NCBI RefSeq assembly: GCF_001612765.1
Contig: NZ_BDBB01000042.1
Span: 16,689 to 80,688 of the forward strand
DNA from: Nocardia arthritidis NBRC 100137
GTDB taxonomy: Bacteria > Actinomycetota > Actinomycetes > Mycobacteriales > Mycobacteriaceae
DNA length: 64,000 nucleotides
Direction of reading: 5' to 3'
Shown: positions 24,494 to 31,636 of the stretch, piece by piece
How the letters are laid out: each line of letters opens with the position of its first letter
Numbering within the stretch: position 1 is the stretch's first letter
The notes under the pieces: generated by a model
What the model was told of the DNA's origin: nothing
Seen by the model: the letters and a program-made list of their open reading frames with translations, nothing else
Database searches by the model: none
Program-made: the position numbers and the translations under genes

Positions 24494-25198
24494 GTGGCAG
24501 GGGAGTTCGTCGAGAGACCGTTGAGCTGGCTGGTCCGGCGGGTGCGGGAGCGTGCGGGGCGGGGACGATATCTGCTGGGCATTGCGGGGCCGCCGGGCGC
24601 GGGGAAATCCACCTTGTCGATCGCGCTGCGCGACGCGATCAACCGCGAGGCGGGCGGCATGATCGCCGAGATCGCACCCATGGACGGATTTCACCTGGAC
24701 AACGACATCCTCCGGGCGTCGGAAAGTCTTGCCCGCAAGGGCGAGCCGGACACCTTCGATGTCGATGGTTACCTCGCGGGGCTGCGACGCCTGCGGACTA
24801 CACCGATGGGCGAGCCGGTGGAATGGCCCACGTTCGACCGGTCTGTCGACGCCCGGGTGCCCGGCGGTGTGGTGTTCGACCGGCAGTCCATTGTCCTCAC
24901 CGAGGGCAACTATCTGCTGCTCGACGACTTCGGCACGCGCCGATGGTCGGCGGTCCGGGCACTCCTGGACGAGTGCTGGTATCTGGACGCGGCGCGCGAC
25001 GTGATCGAGGATCGCCTGCTGCGCAGACACATTCGCGGTGGTCGCACGCCCGCGGCAGCGTACGACAAGGTGCGCGACAGCGACTTGCGCAACGCGGAGT
25101 TCGTCGCGGCCACCGAGCAGCGCGCCGACCTCGTGCTGCGCGGGCAGGCGGGAAGCTACGCGGTGGCTGTCCCGTCTACCGGATTCAGCGCAGGGTGA
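24494..25198 (+). CDS. Nucleoside/nucleotide kinase-like P-loop protein (uridine kinase family)
   Basis: A 234-residue P-loop kinase of the uridine kinase/phosphoribulokinase superfamily. The Walker A motif is GIAGPPGAGKSTLS (residues ~31-44), followed by MDGFHLDNDIL (substrate Asp), EWPTFDRSVDARVPG, and LTEGNYLLLDD for the Walker B region. The frame is open upstream, and GTG 24485 is an alternative start to GTG 24494. This subgroup includes proteins annotated as fructose transport or nucleoside kinases, and the substrate is unknown. It lies intact between two decayed genes. Confidence 0.83.
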   Translation: MAGEFVERPLSWLVRRVRERAGRGRYLLGIAGPPGAGKSTLSIALRDAINREAGGMIAEIAPMDGFHLDNDILRASESLARKGEPDTFDVDGYLAGLRRLRTTPMGEPVEWPTFDRSVDARVPGGVVFDRQSIVLTEGNYLLLDDFGTRRWSAVRALLDECWYLDAARDVIEDRLLRRHIRGGRTPAAAYDKVRDSDLRNAEFVAATEQRADLVLRGQAGSYAVAVPSTGFSAG

Positions 25199-25441
25199 GC
25201 GAGGTCTCGAATTCGACGCGGGTCAGTTTCTCCGGCAGCATCAGCGCCATCGACATGCTTTCGGCGCCAATTCCTCGACCACGTCGGTGCGGGCGAACTC
25301 CTTGATCTTCGCGGCCAGGCGACCGCCGAGGTAGAACCCGCTCGCGACGTCGTCCCTGGAGGCGACCCGCACGGTGGCGGCACGCCGGCCCAGGCCGAGG
25401 TAGCCGCCGCCGACCACGACCACATCGGTATTCCCAGTCAT
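25185..25441 (-). pseudogene. Collapsed FAD-dependent oxidoreductase gene
   Basis: A strong AAGGAG site precedes ATG 25441. The frame starts as an NADH dehydrogenase-like flavoprotein (MTGNTDVVVVGGGYLGL, the FAD-binding turn). After about 17 residues it jumps to the C-terminal part of such an enzyme (ATVRVASRDDVASGFYLGGR then LAAKIKE), so ~300 codons are gone. It then stops at 25241, while a shifted frame continues with GAESMSMALMLPEKLTRVEF to a stop at 25185. This is an internal deletion plus a probable 1-base frameshift. The last piece could alternatively come from another gene. Confidence 0.65.
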
Positions 25442-25503
25442 GGTGTCTCCTTCACTTCGGGGGTCGGCATCAAGACACCGCAGGAGCACCCCCTGTGACA
25501 GGG

Positions 25504-25519
25504 TGTGATTCAGATCACT
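25504..25519. promoter_or_regulatory. CRP/GlxR-like site upstream of the collapsed flavoprotein gene
   Basis: TGTGATTCAGATCACT matches the cAMP receptor motif TGTGA-N6-TCACA at all positions but the last. It lies 63 bp upstream of the start codon at 25441, within a spacer that also contains CCCTGTGACAGGG (25490-25502). It is the kind of promoter that a respiration-linked flavoprotein would have. Confidence 0.55.
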
Positions 25520-25631
25520 TCGCGGGGGTTCCGCGCCGCTCACCGCCCCCGGCCCGCGGCATCCGAAGAGACGGACCGCGTATCGGCGCGTGCGGTGGCT
25601 CACCCGCTCTACCAGGCTCGATGATGAATCA

Positions 25632-26180
25632 ATGACGGAGAATCGCGCAGGCGGCAGAGTATCGGGCGCCCTGTTCAATGCGCCGGCCGTGGTATGCGCT
25701 CTGCTGTTCTATTACTTTCTGCCGCTGGAGATCCAGCCGCTCGGCCGCCCCGCCGGGCTGCTCGGGCTCGTCGCCTTCGTCCTCGGAGTCGCGGGCCTGA
25801 TCTGGCTGGCGTGGTGGCGCATCCGGCGGTACCTCCGCGATCCGGCGACGACCGCCGGACGGATCAACGACGTACTGCTCGTGGTCTGCGTCGTGGTGAC
25901 GTTCTTCGCCCTGTACTACTACGTGCTCGAACAGCGCGCGCCCGGCCAGTTCGAGGGTCTGCGCACGCGAACCGACTCGCTCTACTACACGATCATCACC
26001 CTCGGGACGGTCGGCTACGGCGACGTGCACGCGGTCGGGCCCGCGGCGAAAGTGGCCACGATGGTCCAAGTCGTCTTCGACCTGGGCGTCATCGGTACCT
26101 TGATCGCGATATCCACTTCGCGCATCGTCCGGCGATTCGACGAGGCGCGGCGCGAACCCCCGCCCGGCGGGGCCGCCTAG
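25632..26180 (+). CDS. Two-pore-domain-type potassium channel (Ion_trans_2)
   Basis: A 182-residue membrane protein beginning at ATG 25632. Hydrophobic segments lie at ~residues 15-32, 38-57, 80-100 and 130-155. A pore loop between the last two has the selectivity filter TIITLGTVGYGDVHA. It should form a tetrameric K+ channel in the plasma membrane. There is no RCK or cyclic-nucleotide domain, only a short charged tail. It converges with pgi, 13 bp apart. Confidence 0.9.
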   Translation: MTENRAGGRVSGALFNAPAVVCALLFYYFLPLEIQPLGRPAGLLGLVAFVLGVAGLIWLAWWRIRRYLRDPATTAGRINDVLLVVCVVVTFFALYYYVLEQRAPGQFEGLRTRTDSLYYTIITLGTVGYGDVHAVGPAAKVATMVQVVFDLGVIGTLIAISTSRIVRRFDEARREPPPGGAA

Positions 26181-26193
26181 CGCGCTGACGAAC

Positions 26194-27831
26194 TCAGCGG
26201 TGCGCGCGATACCAGCGAATGAGCGAATCCGTCGACGAATCGTCCTGCGGCTGCGGATCTTGGGCCGCCGTGAGCAGCGGGGCCAAGGCGAGCGCCTGCT
26301 GCTTGCCCAGTTCGACACCCCACTGGTCGAAACTGTCGATGCCCCAGATGGCGCCCTCCACGAAGACCTGGTGCTCGTAGAGCGCGATGAGCTGACCGAC
26401 GACCGACGGGGTGAGCCGCGGCGCGAGAATGGTGGTGGACGGGCGGTTGCCGGGCATCACCTTGTGCGGCACGATCTGGGGATCTGTTCCCTCGGCCGCG
26501 ATCTCCTCGGCGGTCTTGCCGAACGCGAGCACCTTGGTCTGCGCGAACAGGTTGCTCATCAGGATGTCGTGCATGCTGCCGGTGCCGTCGCTGGTGGCCA
26601 GATCGTCGGTGGGCTGCGCGAATCCGATGAAATCCGCGGGAATGAGCCGGGTGCCCTGGTGCAGCAGTTGGTAGAAGGCGTGCTGCCCGTTGGTGCCCGG
26701 TTCGCCCCAGAAGATCTCGCCGGTGGAGGTCGTGACCGGTGTGCCGTCGGCACGGACCGACTTCCCGTTGGACTCCATGGTCAATTGCTGTAGGTATGCG
26801 GGGAAGCGGGCCAGATCGTTCGAATAGGGCAGCACGGCATGGGATTGCGCCTCGAAGAAGTTCGAATACCAGACGCCGAGCAGGCCGAGCAGTACCGGAG
26901 CGTTCGCCTCCAGCGGCGCCTCGGCGAAATGCCGGTCCACGGCGTGCATGCCCGCGAGGAATTCCGCGAAGCGCTCCTTGCCGATGGTCGCCATCACCGA
27001 AAGGCCGATCGCCGAGGCCACCGAGTACCGTCCGCCGACCCAATCCCAGAACCCGAACATGTTCTCGGTGTCGATACCGAATTGCGCGACCCGTTCGGCA
27101 TTGGTGGACACCGCGACGAAGTGCTTGGCCACGGCGTCCTCGCCGAGCGCGGCGACCAGCCAGCGCCGGGCCGCGGTCGCGTTCGTGAGCGTCTCCAGGG
27201 TGGAGAAGGTCTTGGACGCGACGATGAACAGCGTGGTGGCCGGATCGAGCCCGTCCAGTTTCGCGACCAGATCGGCGGGATCGACGTTCGAGACGAATTC
27301 GGCGCCGATACCGGCGTCCTCGTAATGACGCAGCGCCTGATGCACCATGACCGGCCCCAGGTCCGATCCGCCGATGCCGACGTTGACCACCGTCGTGATG
27401 CGCTCGCCGGTCGCCCCGCGCCAAGCGCCGGAGCGCAGCGCGTCGGTGAACTCGCCCATCCGCCGCAGCACCCGGTGCACCTCGGCGCCCGCGTCGACGC
27501 CGTCGATGATCATCGTCTCGCCTTCGGGCAGCCGCAGGGCGATGTGGCCGACCGCGCGGTCCTCGGATGTGTTGATGTGCGCACCCCGATACATCGCGTC
27601 GCGCCGCTCGGGCACGCCCGCCTCGCGCGCCAATTCCACCAGCAGGTGCAGGGTTTCCCGGTTCACGCGGTGCTTGCTGTAGTCGATGTGCAGGTCCGCC
27701 ACCTGGACGGTCAGCTCGCTGCCCCGGGCCGGATCGTCGGCGAAGAACTCCCTGAGGTGTCGTCCGGCGACGGTGCCGTGGTGATCGTGCAGTTTCCGCC
27801 ATGCCGCCGTCGCGGTGATGTCGCTGCTCAC
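26194..27831 (-). CDS. pgi: Glucose-6-phosphate isomerase
   Basis: A 545-residue enzyme of glycolysis and gluconeogenesis interconverting glucose 6-phosphate and fructose 6-phosphate. The signatures VNVGIGGSDLGPVMVHQAL, VASKTFSTLETLTNA and GRYSVASAIGLSVM are present, with catalytic Glu in WGEPGTNGQHAFYQLLHQG (also the His) and Lys near the C-terminus in GVELGKQQA. Starts at GTG 27831 with a weak ribosome-binding site. It corresponds to Rv0946c in the mycobacterial gene order, which supports orthology. Confidence 0.97.
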   Translation of the reverse strand: MSSDITATAAWRKLHDHHGTVAGRHLREFFADDPARGSELTVQVADLHIDYSKHRVNRETLHLLVELAREAGVPERRDAMYRGAHINTSEDRAVGHIALRLPEGETMIIDGVDAGAEVHRVLRRMGEFTDALRSGAWRGATGERITTVVNVGIGGSDLGPVMVHQALRHYEDAGIGAEFVSNVDPADLVAKLDGLDPATTLFIVASKTFSTLETLTNATAARRWLVAALGEDAVAKHFVAVSTNAERVAQFGIDTENMFGFWDWVGGRYSVASAIGLSVMATIGKERFAEFLAGMHAVDRHFAEAPLEANAPVLLGLLGVWYSNFFEAQSHAVLPYSNDLARFPAYLQQLTMESNGKSVRADGTPVTTSTGEIFWGEPGTNGQHAFYQLLHQGTRLIPADFIGFAQPTDDLATSDGTGSMHDILMSNLFAQTKVLAFGKTAEEIAAEGTDPQIVPHKVMPGNRPSTTILAPRLTPSVVGQLIALYEHQVFVEGAIWGIDSFDQWGVELGKQQALALAPLLTAAQDPQPQDDSSTDSLIRWYRAHR

Positions 27832-27946
27832 GTTCGCCGAGACTACAAGCAGGCACAGCCGCGCGCACGGATGCCTGCGTGGAGAGCCGGCCGGACCGGC
27901 GCGCGTTCGGCGGATGCGCTTCCGTCGTGAGGCTTAGGCTGGCGTC

Positions 27947-29404
27947 ATGGTGTCCGAACGCGAACTTCTCGAATCCGTGCCGAAGCAGTTGTGGGTCGCA
28001 GGGCGGCCCGTCGACGCCACCGGCGCGGGCACCTTCCCGGTGCACAATCCGGCGACCGGCGAGGTGCTGACGCGCGTCGCGGACGCGACGCCGGAGGACG
28101 CGATGCGCGCGCTCGACGCGGCCGTCGCGGCGCAGGACGAATGGGCGGCCACGCCCGCGCGCGAGCGCGGAGAACTCCTGCGCGAGGTGTTCGAGCAGAT
28201 CACCGCCCGCGCGGAGGAGTTCGCCCTGCTGATGACCCTGGAAATGGGCAAGGCGCTGCCGGAGAGCCGCAACGAGGTGCGCTACGGCGCCGAGTTCTTC
28301 CGCTGGTTCGGCGAGGAGGCAGCCCGGGTGCACGGGCGCTACCTGCACGCGCCTTCCGGGACCGGTCGGATCATGGTGCACAAGCAACCGGTCGGCCCGT
28401 GTCTGGCGATCACGCCGTGGAATTTCCCGCTCGCCATGGGCACGCGCAAGATCGGTCCCGCACTGGCCGCGGGCTGCACGATGATCGTCAAGCCCGCTTC
28501 GGCGACGCCGCTGACCATGCTGCTGCTGGCGAAGCTGTGCAGCGAGGCGGGGGTGCCCGACGGCGTGCTGTCCGTGCTCACCTCCAGCCACTCCGGCGCG
28601 GTGACCCAGCCCTTGCTCGACGATCCCCGGCTGCGCAAGCTCACCTTCACCGGCTCCACCGAGGTGGGCAAGAAGCTGGTGGAGAAATCCGCGAACCGGC
28701 TGCTGCGCACCTCGATGGAACTCGGCGGGAACGCGCCGTTCGTGGTGTTCGACGATGCCGACATCGATGCCGCCGTGCAGGGCGCGATGCTGGCGAAACT
28801 GCGCAACGGTGGCGAGGCGTGCACCGCCGCCAACCGTTTCCACGTGCACAACAGCGTGCTCGAAGAGTTCACCACCAAGTTGGTCGAAGCAATGGAGAGC
28901 AGCGTTCGGCTCGGGCCGGGCGCCGACCCGGACACCACGCTGGGCCCGCTGATCAACGAGGAGCAACTGCGTACGGTCGGCGAATTGGTGGACGACGCCG
29001 TCGGGAAGGGCGCGCGGGTGCTGATCGGCGGCAAGGCGCCCGACGGCCCCGGCTGGTTCTATCCGGCGACGGTCCTGCGCGACGTCCCGCCGCAGGCCAG
29101 GATCCTGCGCGAGGAGGTGTTCGGCCCGGTCGCCCCGATCGTCGGCTTCGACACCGAGGAGCAAGGGCTGGCCGCCGCCAACGACACGGAATTCGGCCTG
29201 GTCAGCTACGTCTACACCCGCGACCTCGACCGTGCCCTGCGGATTGCCGAGGGTCTGGAATCCGGCATGGTGGGCGTCAACCGCGGCGTCATCTCCGACC
29301 CCGCTGCTCCTTTCGGCGGCGTCAAGGAGTCCGGCTTCGGCCGGGAGGGCGGCACGGAGGGGATCGAGGAGTACCTGTCCACCAAGTACATCGCGCTCAC
29401 GTGA
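27947..29404 (+). CDS. gabD: NADP-type succinate-semialdehyde dehydrogenase
   Basis: A 485-residue aldehyde dehydrogenase. The catalytic Cys is in NGGEACTAANRF, the general-base Glu in TSMELGGNAPFVVFDD, and the cofactor-binding segment is TPWNFPLAMGTRKIGPALAAGC. LTFTGSTEVGKKL and the overall length are typical of GabD, which oxidises succinate semialdehyde to succinate. It is monocistronic here, between pgi (divergent) and an orphan gene. Exact substrate is inferred from subfamily resemblance. Confidence 0.87.
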   Translation: MVSERELLESVPKQLWVAGRPVDATGAGTFPVHNPATGEVLTRVADATPEDAMRALDAAVAAQDEWAATPARERGELLREVFEQITARAEEFALLMTLEMGKALPESRNEVRYGAEFFRWFGEEAARVHGRYLHAPSGTGRIMVHKQPVGPCLAITPWNFPLAMGTRKIGPALAAGCTMIVKPASATPLTMLLLAKLCSEAGVPDGVLSVLTSSHSGAVTQPLLDDPRLRKLTFTGSTEVGKKLVEKSANRLLRTSMELGGNAPFVVFDDADIDAAVQGAMLAKLRNGGEACTAANRFHVHNSVLEEFTTKLVEAMESSVRLGPGADPDTTLGPLINEEQLRTVGELVDDAVGKGARVLIGGKAPDGPGWFYPATVLRDVPPQARILREEVFGPVAPIVGFDTEEQGLAAANDTEFGLVSYVYTRDLDRALRIAEGLESGMVGVNRGVISDPAAPFGGVKESGFGREGGTEGIEEYLSTKYIALT

Positions 29405-29621
29405 GAGCGCGCCGCGGGTTCCGCATTGCCGAAGTCGATCGCTCGCGCACCTGAGAGTCCGCGGGGCGCGCGCACCTGGCCAGTTCCGCGCTGAGCGCGC
29501 CTGTCCCCGCCCCATGCATTCGGGGGACGACTGCGTCGATCATCGGTATTAGCCTCGACTTGGATTTCGATGAGGGGCGAAGAGCTGATCATGAGAAGGT
29601 GCGGGCGCCGGTGATGCCTGA

Positions 29622-30839
29622 TTGAGCAACGGCATTGTCAGAGTCTTCTTGCAGGCCGTGGACGATTTGAAACGGTTGACCAGGAGGGGAGCCAGGGGCG
29701 TCGCCGATATGAAAACAGGCGCAGCCCGCGCTTCCCGGCGAGTCGCCGATGTGCACACGCACGGCGACGCCGACGGTGCTCTCGCGATCCGACGCCAATG
29801 GTCCTCGGCAGGCGGCGATGCCGGTACCAGGCGGGATTTGTGCCCCCCGCCGCCGGACCGAGCGTCGTTGGACCAGGCCGGACAGCGACTCGACGCCGAA
29901 TTGAGCCGACGTTTCGGCGAGAAGGGACCGACCGACGACGAATGGTCCGACTTCATAGCCCACCGTCGGCTGTCCCGGCTGGAGCAATACGCCCTCATCG
30001 ACGGGAGAATCGAAAAATCAGCGGCTTCTCTCGGCCGGGACAGCGCCGAGTTACGTGAGCAGATGCGGCGAGAGCTGAAGGATGCGCTCGACGGGAAGCC
30101 TCTCGCTATCCGGGTCCGCGACGACGAACTCGTGGCCATCCTCGAGGAAGGGCGAATCAGGGGCGCTCGCAACCCTGTCGGCAATCGCGCCCATGCCGAA
30201 GGAGAATGGTTCGGCCCGCACGTCCACGACAACCCACCCGTCTACGGCTACGTTGCCGTGGACGGAGTGCGCCCATCACAACCGGGCATCATCGATGCGT
30301 TGTCGGAGCTGAACTACGGCGACAATCAGATCTACCTGAAGCCAGAGGTCCGGTCACGAACGACCATCACGTTCGGTGACTCGCTGGTGGAGAGGGACCT
30401 GGCGATACCTTCCCCCATGGACAACCCGTCGGAATACTCCTATGGCGCCGGAATGAGCGGGCTCGCTCCGATCGGCCGCGACTATCTCGGAGCAGACTTT
30501 CGCGTCAACCACTTCATCGAAGCCCAGATGTTCGACCTCACCACCGCAGACATAGATTTCATCGGATTGCACCAGCCACCCGGTGCGGCATTGCGACAGG
30601 CGTTGGACCGATCCGGAATAGATTGGCGTGTTCTGACCAATCGCACGATCGCGGCGGAGGGCACCCCCGCAGAACGAGCGGCCGCGATCGAACGGACGAG
30701 TCGGGACTTGGAGCATCTTCGCCATGTGCATCCCGCTATCCGCTCGCATGCCGAACCGCTGGAAGCCGAGCTGAGGGCCGACCTGCGTGTCCTGAGTGAT
30801 TCCACCGCAGGTGAGGGATCGGCCGCAGCCCCCGGATAG
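29622..30839 (+). CDS. Uncharacterised 405-aa protein, possibly related to DUF3626
   Basis: This 405-residue protein is not recognised with confidence. It opens at TTG 29622, directly after a stop; GTG 29658 or ATG 29709 are alternative starts. Residues ~105-155 are helical and charged (LSRRFGEKGPTDDEWSDF). The middle has LAIRVRDDELVAILEEGRIR, VYGYVAVDGVRPSQPG and, strikingly, YGDNQIYLKPEVRSRTTIT then FGDSL. That last pattern (YG...L.P.V..R.T.T.GDS) resembles what I remember of DUF3626 proteins. Base use is more A/T-rich than neighbours (codons such as ATA, AAA, TCT occur), suggesting transfer. There is no signal peptide and no partner gene beside it. Confidence 0.6.
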   Translation: MSNGIVRVFLQAVDDLKRLTRRGARGVADMKTGAARASRRVADVHTHGDADGALAIRRQWSSAGGDAGTRRDLCPPPPDRASLDQAGQRLDAELSRRFGEKGPTDDEWSDFIAHRRLSRLEQYALIDGRIEKSAASLGRDSAELREQMRRELKDALDGKPLAIRVRDDELVAILEEGRIRGARNPVGNRAHAEGEWFGPHVHDNPPVYGYVAVDGVRPSQPGIIDALSELNYGDNQIYLKPEVRSRTTITFGDSLVERDLAIPSPMDNPSEYSYGAGMSGLAPIGRDYLGADFRVNHFIEAQMFDLTTADIDFIGLHQPPGAALRQALDRSGIDWRVLTNRTIAAEGTPAERAAAIERTSRDLEHLRHVHPAIRSHAEPLEAELRADLRVLSDSTAGEGSAAAPG

Positions 30840-30957
30840 CGTCGGTGGACCGTGTGCGGGCACGGGGCGGACATGAGGCGGCCGCCCCGGGGTGCATGAC
30901 ACCCGGGGCGGCCTGTTCAGAAGCGACGGTCCGACGAGCGCGCCGCGTACTTTCAGT

Positions 30958-31251
30958 TCAGTGGCCGAGACGACCGCGGCCGAGGCGAAGCAGCAGCATG
31001 GCGAGGGTGTGGCCTTCCTGGCCGAGCTCGCTGAAACGCTCCAGCACCTTCATCTCGCGACTGTGCACAAGGCGCGGCCCGCCCGACGCCATGCGCGTCC
31101 GGCCGATGATCCGGGAGATCTCCGTCCGGCGCTTGATCGCGGCCAGGATCTCCGCGTCGAGACGATCGATCTCCTTGCGGAGCTTGTCGATCTCGGCCTC
31201 GGTCTGCGGCAGCGCGGATTCGGACCCGGTCGTCGTGGCAGGGGTGCTCAT
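30958..31251 (-). CDS. Chorismate mutase, AroQ type (intracellular)
   Basis: A 97-residue all-helical chorismate mutase, converting chorismate to prephenate for Phe and Tyr synthesis. It closely resembles M. tuberculosis Rv0948c: IDKLRKEIDRLDAEILAAIK, RTEISRIIGRTRMASGG, LVHSREMKVLERFSELG and the C-terminal LLLRLGRGRLGH, which in the homologue contacts DAHP synthase and activates the enzyme. ATG 31251 is favoured (AGGAG 7 bases upstream); ATG 31254 precedes it. It is divergent from uvrD1/pcrA exactly as in mycobacteria. Confidence 0.95.
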   Translation of the reverse strand: MSTPATTTGSESALPQTEAEIDKLRKEIDRLDAEILAAIKRRTEISRIIGRTRMASGGPRLVHSREMKVLERFSELGQEGHTLAMLLLRLGRGRLGH

Positions 31252-31636
31252 CATTCATCTCCTCGTGTCAGAACATGGATCGGCACGTCCTCGCGGCTCG
31301 TTACCGATCGGTTCTTTCACCGTGAAACAGACCTGGTGGGGCCTCGTATTGTCCCCCCAGAAAGGTGTGCTCAGGTGCAGGCTCCGCGATCCCGGCGTTC
31401 GGCTGGCAGCCGAATCGGATGTCTTGCGAAAGCGCTGAGCATGTCGCCAGTGTGCCACGGGCTGGGGGGTATGCAAAACGTATACATTTGGGAATCGCGC
31501 GAGATTCGCAGGTTGTTTCACCCGCCCTTCCCACCAGCGGGAGTTCACTCGCCGTTCAGCCATCCGGCGCCGAACCGATACCGATCTCACCCGGGGCTTC
31601 ATCTGTGTCGGTGACCGCCGGTAGCGTGGATGGACG
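31252..31636. promoter_or_regulatory. Divergent spacer between chorismate mutase and helicase genes
   Basis: This 385-bp spacer has no supportable gene. It is less GC-rich than its flanks and includes GTATAC within AAAACGTATACATTTGGG near 31477-31494. I looked for a mycobacterial-type SOS box (CGAAC-N4-GTTCG) and saw none. Promoters for both genes must lie here. Confidence 0.4.

Noticed and set aside
26177..29515. A 1112-codon open frame on the minus strand across pgi and the antisense of gabD
   Set aside because: It runs antisense to gabD and out of frame with pgi; both real genes have full catalytic motifs. Long antisense frames are expected at this GC content.
31252..31636. A possible SOS box before the UvrD/PcrA helicase gene
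   Set aside because: I searched for CGAAC-N4-GTTCG or close variants and saw none; the GTATAC palindrome there does not fit.
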